Source: Anaerolineae bacterium (GTDB taxonomy: Bacteria > Chloroflexota > Anaerolineae > Aggregatilineales > Phototrophicaceae). Taken from it: a stretch of 64,000 bases of DNA. The translations under genes were made by a program, and so were the position numbers. The stretch spans positions 372,001 to 436,000 of the forward strand of contig JAJDZV010000004.1 of the NCBI GenBank assembly GCA_022824465.1, written 5' to 3'. Shown here in pieces: positions 40,528 through 49,457 of the stretch. Position 1 is the stretch's first letter; every line of letters starts with the position of its first letter. The notes under the pieces were generated by a model, which did not search any database, was not told where the DNA came from, and worked only from the letters and a program-made list of their open reading frames with translations.

Positions 40528-41241
40528 ATGATGATAAGTTACAAACTCGAGAAACTAGCCAAAGACTTTGAGAAAGCCAGTCCGCGCGAAGTCCTCGCCT
40601 GGGCGAGCGCGACCTACGGCGACAAGCTTGCCATCGTGACGAGCTTTCAAGTCACCGGCATCGCCACATTGCACATGCTCCAGAGCATAGCGCCGCGAAC
40701 GACCGTGCTGACGCTCGATACGGGTTTGCTCTTCCCGGAGACGCAGGATCTCATCGACGATTTGGAGCAGCGCTTTGACCTCAACCTGTGGCGGGTCAAG
40801 CCGCGGCAAACACCGAAGCAACAGGCGCGCGATTATGGCGACCGCCTGTGGGAGCGCAATCCCGATCGCTGCTGCCACATCCGCAAGACCATTCCGCTGC
40901 GCGATGCCTTGGCCGGCTTTGACGCCTGGGTTACCGGGCTGCGGCGCGATCAATCGCCCGAGCGCGCGGCCACGCCAATCCTCAGCCGGGACCGCCGCAA
41001 TGGGCTGATCAAGCTTGCGCACTTCGCCAATTGGAGCGAGGCGCAGGTCTGGGGGTATATCCGCGAAAACGACCTGCCCGCGAATCAGCTGCACGCCATG
41101 GGTTACGCCAGCATCGGCTGCTGGACCTGCACCAAGGCGAAGACGGAGGGCGGCGATCTTCGCAGCGGACGCTGGTCGAAGCGCGCAAAGACCGAATGCG
41201 GCATCCATGTCGCGCCCTTGGCGGAGGCAATCCATGGCTGA
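40528..41241 (+). CDS. cysH: Adenylyl-sulfate (APS) reductase, thioredoxin-dependent
   Basis: This 237-residue enzyme reduces activated sulfate to sulfite in assimilation. It shows the PP-loop-like nucleotide region (AIVTSFQVTGIATLHML), LDTGLLFPET, and the iron-sulfur ligands C115-C116 (DRCCHIRK) and C198/C201 (GCWTC), which define the APS-using, [4Fe-4S] type rather than the PAPS type. The catalytic Cys is C224 in KTECGIH. GGGAG precedes ATG 40528/40531. An in-frame upstream start at 40429 would cross the terminator and is rejected. Its 3' end overlaps the next gene by eight bases. Confidence 0.93.
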   Translation: MMISYKLEKLAKDFEKASPREVLAWASATYGDKLAIVTSFQVTGIATLHMLQSIAPRTTVLTLDTGLLFPETQDLIDDLEQRFDLNLWRVKPRQTPKQQARDYGDRLWERNPDRCCHIRKTIPLRDALAGFDAWVTGLRRDQSPERAATPILSRDRRNGLIKLAHFANWSEAQVWGYIRENDLPANQLHAMGYASIGCWTCTKAKTEGGDLRSGRWSKRAKTECGIHVAPLAEAIHG

Positions 41242-41896
41242 GCATGCTTCCGCTTATCCCATCTTGCTCCACTTGCGCGACCGGCAGGCGGCGGTGATCG
41301 GCGGCGGTCGCGTGGGCGCGCGCAAGGTTCGGCGCCTGCTGCAAGCCGGGGCGCGCGTGCTGCTCGTCAGCCCGGAGACCAGCGCGGAGCTGCAAGACCT
41401 GGCTGACAACGGCGCGATCGAATGGATTGAGGCGCGATACCAACGCGACATGCTCAATGACTATATGCCGCTGCTGGTCATCGCCGCGACCGATGATGAG
41501 CGCGTCAATCTCACGGTGGCGCAAGACGCGCATCGCATCCGCGCGCTCTGCAATGTCGCTGACGGCAGCAGCGACCACAGCGACTTCAGCAATATGGCGC
41601 TGATAGAGCAGCCGCCCTTGACTATCGCCTTAAGCAGCGATGGCAAGTCCCCGGCGCTGATTCGCTTGCTCAAGCAGCGTTTCGAAGCCGATTATGGCGA
41701 AGAATACGCGCTGCTGGCGGAATGGCTGGGGGAGATTCGTCAAACTCAAAAGGAGCGTCTGCCCGCCCAAGCAGAGCGGCAAAGCGTCTATCAAGAGATT
41801 GTGACATCAGAATTGCTCGCGCTGCTACGGGAAGGCGAACGCGAAAAAGCGCGGCGGCTATTCTACTCGATTCTGCTGGAGGACGAGCCGGAATGA
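41234..41896 (+). CDS. Precorrin-2 dehydrogenase (siroheme synthase N-terminal domain type)
   Basis: This 220-residue protein oxidises precorrin-2 to sirohydrochlorin with NAD. The N-terminal Rossmann motif is AAVIGGGRVGARKVRRLLQAGA (GGGRVG at 23-28), followed by VIAATDDERVN and CNVADGSSDHSDFSNMALIEQPPLTIALSSDGKSPALIRLLK. These match the CysG N-terminal and Met8/SirC family. Iron insertion is probably done by the next gene product. It overlaps cysH by eight bases and the chelatase gene by four, so it is within one translationally coupled operon. Confidence 0.9.
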   Translation: MAEHASAYPILLHLRDRQAAVIGGGRVGARKVRRLLQAGARVLLVSPETSAELQDLADNGAIEWIEARYQRDMLNDYMPLLVIAATDDERVNLTVAQDAHRIRALCNVADGSSDHSDFSNMALIEQPPLTIALSSDGKSPALIRLLKQRFEADYGEEYALLAEWLGEIRQTQKERLPAQAERQSVYQEIVTSELLALLREGEREKARRLFYSILLEDEPE

Positions 41897-43224
41897 GCGG
41901 CGTCGCCTTGATTCTTGCCGGGCACGGCTCGCATATCAGCGCAAGCACGGCCGGCGTCGTCTGGGATTGTGTTGACCGGCTTCGGCAGTTGGGCGTCGCT
42001 GATGAAATAACGGCTTGCTTCTGGAAGGAGCCGCCCGCGTTCTCACAAGCGCTGAACATGGTCGAAGCGGATGACGTCGTTGTCGTGCCGCTCTTCACGG
42101 CGCGCGGCTACTTCGCGCAACAGGCGCTGCCGAGCGAGATGGGGCTTGGCGGTCCTTTAACACGCATCGGCAAACGCCGGATACACTTGACGCCGACCAT
42201 CGGCGAACACCGAATCCTGGACGCTATCGTCGACGAGCGCCTACGCGACGCGATTAATCGCTTCAATCTTGCGGCGGCGGAATCGGCGGTCGCCGTCATC
42301 GGTCATGGCACACGCCGCAACAGGCAGAGCCGGGACACAGCGCGTCAGCAAGCCGAGCGCCTCCGGGCAGCGAACTGGTTCGACGAAGTAGTCGCCGTCT
42401 ATCTTGACGATGATCCGCCTATTCCCAGCGTCTATCAGTCGACGCGCTCGCCCAATATCATCGCCCTGCCCTACTTTCTGGCTGATGGCTCGCATGTCGG
42501 GATTGATTTGCCGCGCGCGCTTGGCATTAGCGGCAGCGCGACGGTTGGACGGGTCAACGGACGCGCCGTTTATTATTGCGCGCCGGTCGGGACTGATGAG
42601 TCGATCTGCGATGTGGCGCTGGCTTTGGCGCGCGACACCGGCTTGCCTTTCGAGTCGCAAGCGGTCGATGGCGCCTGGGCGTGCTTTCCGTCCGCCGGGC
42701 GCCGCCTCTTGTCCAAGGCTCTGGACGCGGGAAGAATACTGACCTTGGGACAAGTCAACGTCAGCCGTGAACGCGTCTGGCATAGTGATGCAAGGGCTGG
42801 CAGTCGGAAGTTCGGGTCGCCGGCGTCGCTGCGGCGTCACCTTCGCGAGCAGCCTTTCCGCCCTTTGCCGACCAGCGTCGATATGCCGGGCGACTGGCAG
42901 GTCGAATGCGAAAAGACTGACGACGCGCATGCTGTGGTCGAGACGGTCTACCCCGGAGTAGTCGCCGACTGGGCGGCAAATTGCCAAGGGCGGCTAACGA
43001 CTGAGTCCTTGGAGACGGTCGCCAGGCGGCAGCAAGGCATGTTCCGCGGAATCCAGAACCTAGCCAAGGCGGCCCTCATGGAGACCTTTGACCGGGTATG
43101 CGGCGGCTGCATCCGCCAGCCAACCTGGCGCGAAGACTTGGCCGCCAATGACGCCGCGCTGCCTTGCCGCTCCGCATGCAATGTCTGGCTCTCAGCCGCG
43201 CTTGAAATGGGAGAGTCGTTGTGA
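41893..43224 (+). CDS. Sirohydrochlorin chelatase, double CbiX domain with C-terminal Fe-S domain
   Basis: This 443-residue protein is predicted to insert iron into sirohydrochlorin to give siroheme. Two CbiX-type halves are visible. The first starts LILAGHGSHISAS with catalytic His11, and the second contains VAVIGHGTRRNRQSRD. The C-terminal third ends with a four-cysteine arrangement C403xxC406...C425xxxC429, probably a [4Fe-4S] site, as in the Deinococcus DR2241-like fusion. It overlaps its neighbours by four bases on both sides (ATGA, GTGA). Separate CbiX proteins are shorter (about 120-250), so the Fe-S extension is notable. Confidence 0.85.
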   Translation: MSGVALILAGHGSHISASTAGVVWDCVDRLRQLGVADEITACFWKEPPAFSQALNMVEADDVVVVPLFTARGYFAQQALPSEMGLGGPLTRIGKRRIHLTPTIGEHRILDAIVDERLRDAINRFNLAAAESAVAVIGHGTRRNRQSRDTARQQAERLRAANWFDEVVAVYLDDDPPIPSVYQSTRSPNIIALPYFLADGSHVGIDLPRALGISGSATVGRVNGRAVYYCAPVGTDESICDVALALARDTGLPFESQAVDGAWACFPSAGRRLLSKALDAGRILTLGQVNVSRERVWHSDARAGSRKFGSPASLRRHLREQPFRPLPTSVDMPGDWQVECEKTDDAHAVVETVYPGVVADWAANCQGRLTTESLETVARRQQGMFRGIQNLAKAALMETFDRVCGGCIRQPTWREDLAANDAALPCRSACNVWLSAALEMGESL

Positions 43225-44042
43225 AAACCGGGACGGTCTATCTGGTCGGCGCCGGACCGGGCGATCCCGATCTGATCACGCGCAAAGGGCTGCGTTTGCT
43301 GCGGCGAGCCGATGTGGTGATCTACGATCGGTTGATTCCCCATGTTCTGCTGGACGAGACGAAGGTCGACGCCGAACTCATCGATGGCGGCAAGCAGCCA
43401 GCCAGGCAAAGGCTCTCACAAGCGCATATCAACGAACTGCTGGTGGACCGGGCGCTCGCGGGCAAAGACGTCGTGCGGCTGAAAGGGGGCGATCCGCTGG
43501 TCTTCGGCCGCGGCAGCGAAGAAGCGCTGGCTTGCCGCGAATATGGCATCTCCTTTGAGATCGTGCCCGGCGTGTCCAGCGCCATTGCCGCGCCCGCTTA
43601 TGCCGGCATCTCTTTGACGCAGCGCCACATCAGCAGCGCCTTCACCGTCATCACCGGGCATGAAGCGCCGGACAAAGACGAAAGCGCCATCAACTACGAA
43701 GGGTTGGCGCGGCTGGGCGGCACGCTTGTCATTTTGATGGGCGTCAAGCAACTGCCGGCAATCAGCGAGCGTCTGGTCGCCGCCGGCTTGGCTGGCGATA
43801 CACCGGCCGCCGTCATCGAATGGGGCACGCTCGCAAATCAGCGCGTCTTTGTCGGCGTCCTGGACGATATCGCTGAGATCGCGAAATCCCAGAACGTCCG
43901 ACCGCCGGCGATCACCGTGATCGGCGAAGTCGTGAACTTGCGCAAACAAGGCATGGCTTGGTTTGATCGCCTAGAGGTTGAGGCGCTGGAAACAGAAAAC
44001 AGTACCGGGCATGGCATTGAATTTGGCGGGGCGACGCTGTAG
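43221..44042 (+). CDS. cobA: Uroporphyrinogen-III C-methyltransferase
   Basis: This 273-residue SAM-dependent methyltransferase converts uroporphyrinogen III to precorrin-2, the first committed step of siroheme. It carries the SUMT signatures VYLVGAGPGDPDLITRKGLRLL, VVRLKGGDPLVFGRGSEEA and VPGVSSAIAAPAYAGISLTQR, and a mid MGVKQL region. GTG 43221 overlaps the chelatase stop. The last codons and the stop lie inside a palindromic repeat (44028-44052), so the C-terminal tail has been shaped by repeat insertion. There is no uroporphyrinogen synthase domain. Confidence 0.93.
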   Translation: MKTGTVYLVGAGPGDPDLITRKGLRLLRRADVVIYDRLIPHVLLDETKVDAELIDGGKQPARQRLSQAHINELLVDRALAGKDVVRLKGGDPLVFGRGSEEALACREYGISFEIVPGVSSAIAAPAYAGISLTQRHISSAFTVITGHEAPDKDESAINYEGLARLGGTLVILMGVKQLPAISERLVAAGLAGDTPAAVIEWGTLANQRVFVGVLDDIAEIAKSQNVRPPAITVIGEVVNLRKQGMAWFDRLEVEALETENSTGHGIEFGGATL

Positions 44043-44052
44043 CTCGCCCGCC
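44028..44052 (+). repeat. Palindromic intergenic repeat, copy 13 (overlaps cobA 3' end)
   Basis: GGGGCGACGCTGTAGCTCGC is followed by CCGCC. The TAG stop of cobA is formed within the repeat loop. A near twin follows at 44065-44092. Confidence 0.65.
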
Positions 44053-44064
44053 GCAACCGCAAAA

Positions 44065-44092
44065 TTAGGGGCGACGCTGTGATTCGCCCGCG
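44065..44092 (+). repeat. Palindromic intergenic repeat, copy 14
   Basis: TTAGGGGCGACGCTGTGATT is followed by CGCCCGCG. It shares GGGGCGACGCTGT with copy 13, only 37 bases upstream, giving a tandem arrangement. Confidence 0.65.
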
Positions 44093-44114
44093 ATACGGAG
44101 AGGACTGGCAAATC

Positions 44115-46361
44115 ATGACCACCTGGAAAGAACTGCTAGACGACAAGATACCGGCCGAGATGGGCAAACTCATCGACACCTACGAAGCGCAGATGGAGTT
44201 GCGCAAGCAAGGCAAGCTCGACGAGAAAGTCTTCGCGGAATCCCGCCTGCGCAAAGGCGTCTATGGCCAGCGCTACGACAACGGCCAGCGCCACGACGGC
44301 GTCCGCACGCGCGAATTGCATTACTCGTCAGACGAGGTGGTCAAGGGACCCGACACGCTTTGGGACGCGCCGGGCATGCAGCGCATAAAGATCCCATACG
44401 GCGGCTTGACTGCCGAGCAATTGGAGGTTCTGTCGGAGCTGGCGGACGAGTATTCGGATGGCATCCTGCATATCACCACGCGGCAGGACATTCAACTGCA
44501 TTACGTGCACATCGACGACACGCCCGATTTGATGCGGCGGTTGGCGGCGGTCAGCATCACCACGCAGGAAGCCTGCGGCAACTCGGTTCGCAACATCACC
44601 GCATGCGCGCTGGCGGGCGTCTGCCACGACGAGGTCTTTGACGTCAGCCCCTACGCCGATGCGATGACGCAGTTCTTGCTTGGGCATGACGATGTGCAAG
44701 ACTTCGGCCGCAAATTCAAAGTCGCATTCTCTGGCTGCGCCGGGCACGCTTGCGGTCTGGTGAAGATGCACGACCTCGGGCTTTTGGCGCAGACGCGCGA
44801 GCTTGATGGCGAGGCCGTCCGCGGCTTCACCGTCTTCGTGGGCGGCGGCTTGGGCACCGTGCCGCACCAAGCCAAAGTCCTGGCTGAGTTCTGCACCGAA
44901 GAGCAGTTGCTCCCCCTGACGCAGGCGATTGCGCGCGTCTTCGCCCGGCTGGGTGAAAAGAAGAATCGCAACCGCGCCCGGCTCAAGTTCCTGGTGGCAA
45001 AGCTCGGCATCGACGAGTTCCGCGGTCTGGTGGAGGAAGAGCTCAAAACTGTGCCGCCCGACCCGCGCCATACCGACTACATCCCCAAGGTAAGCGACTT
45101 CGTTAACGCGCCGGCGAAAGCGGGCATGGCGCTGAATGGCGCACCGCTGCCGGATGGCTTCGCCGAGTGGTACGCCACCAACGTTTACAAGCAGGTTCAG
45201 GGCGGTTACAGCACGATCACGCTGAATACGCCGCTGGGCGACCTCACATCGGAGCAGGGATTCAAGCTGGCTGATATCGCCCGCGAATATGTCGGCGACA
45301 ATATCCGGCTCTCGGTCGAGCAGAATGTCGTGCTCCGTTGGGTGGCTGATGCCGACCTGCCGGCGATCTACCGCGACCTCCTCGCCATCGGCTTGGGAGA
45401 CGCCAACGCCGGAACCATCGTCGACATCACCACCTGCCCCGGCACCGATACCTGCAAGCTGGGCATCGCCTCATCGCGGGGGTTGACCGCCGAGCTGCGC
45501 GCGCGCTTGATCGAGCGCATCAATCTGCTGCCCGATGCCGTGCGCGATCTCAAGATCAAAGTCAGCGGCTGCTTCAACTCCTGCGGCCAGCATCACGTCG
45601 CCGATATCGGCTTCTTCGGCAACAGCCGGCGCTCGGGCAATCACAAGATGCCGCATTTCCAGGTGGTGCTCGGCGGTCAGTGGCATGAGAACGCCGGCAG
45701 CTACGGGCTGGCCGTCGGCGCTGTGCCAGCCAAACGCGTGCCCGATGTGATCGAGGCATTGACCGAGCGCTATGTCGCTGAACGCGCCGAAGACGAAAAC
45801 TTCCAGACCTGGATCAAGGAACTGGGACGCAAAGAGATCAAGGCGATGCTGCAGCCCTTCACCAAGCTGCCGAGTTTTGAAGAGAAGCCGGATATGTTCA
45901 GCGACTGGGGCGATTCGCGCGTTTACACCATCGATGACATCGGCGTCGGCGAATGCGCGGGCGAGGTGGTGTCGCTCTTCTCGATGGAGATCTCCAGAGC
46001 GGAATCGACGCACTTCGAGGCGCTGCTGGCGCTGGACGAGGGCGACTACGCCCTGGCTGATGAGAACGCCTACAAAGCGATGGTGCAGGCGGCGCGCGCC
46101 CTGGTGCGCACGAAACACCTGGATGTCGGCGACGACTACAACAACATCGTGGATGAATTCCGCACGCGCTTCTACGATACCGAGCTGATCTATGATCGCT
46201 TCGCCAAAGGCAAATTCGCCCGTTATCTCTTCAATCGGCACAAGGAATCGCCGGCGCGGATCAACGAAGACTATGCCCATCAAATCATTGATGAGACGCA
46301 GCTCTTCATCGAGAACGTTCATACCGCCGAGCAGCGCATCAACGGCGTCATCGTCAGCTAA
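44115..46361 (+). CDS. Siroheme [4Fe-4S] nitrite/sulfite reductase
   Basis: This 748-residue assimilatory reductase carries out six-electron reduction of sulfite or nitrite. Two ferredoxin-like/siroheme half-modules are present. The second holds the cluster ligands C441/C447 (CPGTDTC) and C486/C490 (CFNSC), followed by GQHHVADIGFFG. The position in an APS reductase/siroheme operon favours sulfite as substrate. The C-terminal about 180 residues (from the LFSMEISRAEST region) form an additional helical domain not found in short family members and resembling HEPN-like helices. GAGAGGA precedes ATG 44115. Electrons probably come from ferredoxin. Confidence 0.9.
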   Translation: MTTWKELLDDKIPAEMGKLIDTYEAQMELRKQGKLDEKVFAESRLRKGVYGQRYDNGQRHDGVRTRELHYSSDEVVKGPDTLWDAPGMQRIKIPYGGLTAEQLEVLSELADEYSDGILHITTRQDIQLHYVHIDDTPDLMRRLAAVSITTQEACGNSVRNITACALAGVCHDEVFDVSPYADAMTQFLLGHDDVQDFGRKFKVAFSGCAGHACGLVKMHDLGLLAQTRELDGEAVRGFTVFVGGGLGTVPHQAKVLAEFCTEEQLLPLTQAIARVFARLGEKKNRNRARLKFLVAKLGIDEFRGLVEEELKTVPPDPRHTDYIPKVSDFVNAPAKAGMALNGAPLPDGFAEWYATNVYKQVQGGYSTITLNTPLGDLTSEQGFKLADIAREYVGDNIRLSVEQNVVLRWVADADLPAIYRDLLAIGLGDANAGTIVDITTCPGTDTCKLGIASSRGLTAELRARLIERINLLPDAVRDLKIKVSGCFNSCGQHHVADIGFFGNSRRSGNHKMPHFQVVLGGQWHENAGSYGLAVGAVPAKRVPDVIEALTERYVAERAEDENFQTWIKELGRKEIKAMLQPFTKLPSFEEKPDMFSDWGDSRVYTIDDIGVGECAGEVVSLFSMEISRAESTHFEALLALDEGDYALADENAYKAMVQAARALVRTKHLDVGDDYNNIVDEFRTRFYDTELIYDRFAKGKFARYLFNRHKESPARINEDYAHQIIDETQLFIENVHTAEQRINGVIVS

Positions 46362-46451
46362 GCCCCCACCCTGAATCCCTCCCCGGCCGCCTGTGTCTAC
46401 GCAGCGCAAAATGAGGGAGGGACTTGATCAACGCCTTGCGAAGGAGCGCGA

Positions 46452-47051
46452 ATGATAACCACCTTACCAAAACGCCTGGGCGTCAAGTTCAGCCTGAAAC
46501 AGCAACCGCAACTGCAGCCGGACGACATCCTGCCCATCTTCCAGCGTTGGATTCAGGAAGGCCGGGTCGAAGGCATGCTTATCGACGTCATCGACTACAA
46601 ACACGTGCCGGAGGGACCCGGCGTCGTGCTGATCGCTGATGAAGCGGATTACGCCTATGACCTCGGCGACGGGCAAACCGGCTTGCACTATATCCGCAAG
46701 CGCGATCTGCCCGATGACTTCGCCGCGGCTCTGGCGCTGGTCTTCCATTGCGCGCTGCAGGGGGCGCGGGCGCTCGAAGCCGAAGCGCCGGAGGATCTGC
46801 GCTTCAATTTCAGTTCGGTCAAGGTAAGCTTCTTCGACCGCATGAACTATCGCAACGAGTCCGCCGTATACGACGCGATCGGCGGCGCTGTCGCCGAGGT
46901 CATGACGGGCATCTACGGCGCGGAGATCAGCATTTCGCGCGTCTATGACGACCCGCGGCGGCTGCTCGCCCTTCGCGTCGAAGCGCAGTCGGATGATCTT
47001 GACCTCGCCGACATCAGCAGGCGGCTGAACGCGAGCCGGCAGACCGTCTAG
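46452..47051 (+). CDS. Conserved protein of unknown function linked to the siroheme reductase
   Basis: This 199-residue soluble protein has no recognised domain. It has a central acidic beta-rich part (GVVLIADEADYAYDLGDGQTGLHYIRKRDLPDDF) and a helical second half (SAVYDAIGGAVAEVMTGIYGAEISISRVYDD). AAGGAG at 46441-46446 gives a good ribosome site. It is the last gene of the sulfur operon, 90 bases after the reductase, and so may help electron delivery or assembly, but nothing in the sequence shows this. Confidence 0.6.
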   Translation: MITTLPKRLGVKFSLKQQPQLQPDDILPIFQRWIQEGRVEGMLIDVIDYKHVPEGPGVVLIADEADYAYDLGDGQTGLHYIRKRDLPDDFAAALALVFHCALQGARALEAEAPEDLRFNFSSVKVSFFDRMNYRNESAVYDAIGGAVAEVMTGIYGAEISISRVYDDPRRLLALRVEAQSDDLDLADISRRLNASRQTV

Positions 47052-47198
47052 CCCAAGCGAATTCTCCGCAATAGGCGATCTGCCGAAGCGAGTTATCAAG
47101 TCGCGCCTGTTGTTCATTGCGACAATCGCCCGTGCAAGCGGCGGTCGATTCGGTTATATTTCTAGTCGCATTTGTCGCCGACTGGAGAAAGCCGGACC

Positions 47199-48380
47199 AT
47201 GACCGCCTATGACTTCGACGAAATCATCGACCGCAGGGGCCATCACAGCGCCAAGTGGGGCGCGGTCGAGGGCGACTGCCTGCCGATGTGGGTGGCCGAT
47301 ATGGACTTCCGCTCGCCGCCGTCCGCTATCGAGGCCATGATTGAGCGCGCCCGGCACGGCGTCTTTGGCTACACGCTGGATCCGCCCAAACTCAAAGACG
47401 TGGTCGTCGAGCGCATGAGCCGGCTCTACAACTGGGAGATCACGCCCGACGATGTGTTGTTCTCGCCCGGGCTGGTATTGGCGCTCTGCGCAACCTGCAG
47501 CGGCTTCGGCGAGCCGGGCGATTCCGTGCTGATTCAGACGCCGGTCTACGGCTCCTTCTTCAAAGCCGTCCGCGCCAACCGCAAGTTTTCCGCCAGTATT
47601 GATATGGAATACATCGCCGACGGCACCCATACCTTTCACTATGAGAATAATTACGATGAGTTTGAGTTGGTCGCGCGCGACCCGCAGACCTCCATTCACC
47701 TCCAATGCAATCCGCAGAACCCGGCTGGCTTCATCTACGCGCGCGCCGAGCTTGAACAGATCGCTGAAATCTGCTTGAGACACAAGCTGCTCATCGTCGC
47801 TGACGAAATCCATTCCGACCTCATCCTGGAAGGCGAGCACATCCCCATCGCCACGCTGGACGCGGAGATCGCGCAGAATACGCTGACCATGATCGCGCCG
47901 AGCAAGACCTATAATCTGGCGGGCATGGCTTGCTCGGTGCTGATCGCGCAGAACAAAGAGATTCGCGAGACGATGGCGGCCGCCCTGCAAAGCATCAGCG
48001 CGCACGTCAATATCATGGGTTACGAAGCCGCTTATGGCGCCTACACCGGCGGCGACGAATGGCTGCGGCAGGCGCTGATCTACCTCAAGGACAATCGCGA
48101 ATTTGCCCTTGACTACATTCACAAGCACATGCCCCAGATCCATACGACCGTGCCGGACTCAACCTATCTGCTTTGGATGGATATGCGCGATCTGCCGATC
48201 GTCGGCGATGCGGCTGAATTCTGCCGAAACCAAGCGGGCATGGCGCCGAGCCCAGGCGAGTTTTTCGGCGAGGCCGGCAAAGGGTTTGTTCGTTTGAATT
48301 TCGGCTGCCCGCGCGCCACGCTCGAGCTCGGTTTGGAGCGTCTGAGGCGCGCCGTCGATGCACTGGCGCTCAAGGTCTAA
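47199..48380 (+). CDS. PatB/MalY-type cystathionine beta-lyase (fold-type I PLP enzyme)
   Basis: This 393-residue PLP-dependent C-S lyase converts cystathionine to homocysteine, pyruvate and ammonia. Markers are WVADMDFRSPPS, FGYTLDPP, FSPGLVLALCATC, NPQNPAGFI, VADEIHSDL and the PLP lysine K236 in APSKTYNLAGM, all typical of PatB/MalY. GGAGAAA precedes ATG 47199; a further upstream start at 47172 is less likely. It follows the sulfur operon and fits with using newly made cysteine for methionine. The nucleoside hydrolase gene starts six bases after its stop. Confidence 0.88.
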   Translation: MTAYDFDEIIDRRGHHSAKWGAVEGDCLPMWVADMDFRSPPSAIEAMIERARHGVFGYTLDPPKLKDVVVERMSRLYNWEITPDDVLFSPGLVLALCATCSGFGEPGDSVLIQTPVYGSFFKAVRANRKFSASIDMEYIADGTHTFHYENNYDEFELVARDPQTSIHLQCNPQNPAGFIYARAELEQIAEICLRHKLLIVADEIHSDLILEGEHIPIATLDAEIAQNTLTMIAPSKTYNLAGMACSVLIAQNKEIRETMAAALQSISAHVNIMGYEAAYGAYTGGDEWLRQALIYLKDNREFALDYIHKHMPQIHTTVPDSTYLLWMDMRDLPIVGDAAEFCRNQAGMAPSPGEFFGEAGKGFVRLNFGCPRATLELGLERLRRAVDALALKV

Positions 48381-48386
48381 CTCGCA

Positions 48387-49358
48387 ATGCCCAACCCCTT
48401 CCTGATCGATACTGACGCCGGCTCGGACGATGCCGTGGCGATCGTCATGGCGTTGCGTCACGCCGACATTGATGTCCGCGCGATCACAGTCGTGGCCGGC
48501 AACGTGCCGCTCGAACAAGGCTTGCTAAATTCGCTCTACTTCTGCGAACTCTGCGACGCTGATGTCCCGGTCCATGCCGGCGCCGATCGTCCGCTGCTGC
48601 GCGAATACGTCTCGGCCGACTGGTTCCATGGCGCCGATGGGCTGGGCGACTGGGGCGACCGCTACAAGCCGCGTCAGTCTCAACCTGCCCGGCGGCACGC
48701 AGTCGACGCCATCATTGAGACCGCCCGCTCGACGCCCGATCTCGTCATCGTCACCCTGGGCCCGCTGACTAATCTGGCGCTGGCGCTGCGCAAGGCGCCC
48801 GACATCGTTGAGCGTATCGCTCGCTGCGTGGTCATGGGCGGCGCCGCCTGCACCAACGGCAATGTCACGCCGGCGGCTGAATACAATATCTGGTGCGATC
48901 CCGAAGCGGCACGGATCGTCTTCCGCGCTGGCTTGACCCTGGAGATGGTCGGCTGGGAGTTCAGCCAGGGCGATTTTGTCCTGTCCATCGCTGACATCGA
49001 GAGCGTCCGCAATATCAACACACCCTACGCCGACTTCACGATTGACTGCAATATCAAGGGTATGAAGGGCTATGAGATCCAAACCGGCGAGGTCGGCATT
49101 TCGCTGCCCGATGGCGTCGCAATGGCGGTCGCCATTGACCCCGCAATTTGTACTGTGAAAAGCCGCCACTACGTCGATATCGAGTGCGACAGCGAGCTCA
49201 CCCGCGGCATGACCGTCGTCGACAAGCTCAATCTGGCGGACGATACGCGCAATGCCGCAGTCTGGCGCGAAACGGCTGCCAGCGCCACCAAGTCCTCGAT
49301 TTGCTGGGAGCTGGATGCCGCGCGCTGGAAAGACTTGCTCTACCAGCTCTTGCGCTGA
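48387..49358 (+). CDS. Nucleoside hydrolase family protein
   Basis: This 323-residue ribonucleoside hydrolase is homologous to the one at 12896-13819. The calcium site is DTDAGSDDA at 8-16. VTLGPLTNLALAL, VVMGGAACTNGNVTPAAEYNIWCDPEAA and the later EFSQGDFV helix region match the fold. It is co-directional with the upstream PLP enzyme and separated by six bases, so the two are probably co-transcribed. The functional link, if any, is unclear. Base preference cannot be read with confidence. Confidence 0.88.
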   Translation: MPNPFLIDTDAGSDDAVAIVMALRHADIDVRAITVVAGNVPLEQGLLNSLYFCELCDADVPVHAGADRPLLREYVSADWFHGADGLGDWGDRYKPRQSQPARRHAVDAIIETARSTPDLVIVTLGPLTNLALALRKAPDIVERIARCVVMGGAACTNGNVTPAAEYNIWCDPEAARIVFRAGLTLEMVGWEFSQGDFVLSIADIESVRNINTPYADFTIDCNIKGMKGYEIQTGEVGISLPDGVAMAVAIDPAICTVKSRHYVDIECDSELTRGMTVVDKLNLADDTRNAAVWRETAASATKSSICWELDAARWKDLLYQLLR

Positions 49359-49410
49359 GTCATTCGCAACTGCCCAGCCGCCTCCACGTAGAATTAGATA
49401 CAACATATTC

Positions 49411-49436
49411 GTAAGGGCGAGACATCAAGTCGCCCG
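49411..49436 (+). repeat. Palindromic intergenic repeat, copy 15
   Basis: GTAAGGGCGAGACATCAAGTCGCCCG carries an A for G at position four. The arms GGGCGA/TCGCCC are intact. It lies in a 99-base gap. Confidence 0.6.
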
Positions 49437-49457
49437 AATTGGAACGGAGCCGCAGCC

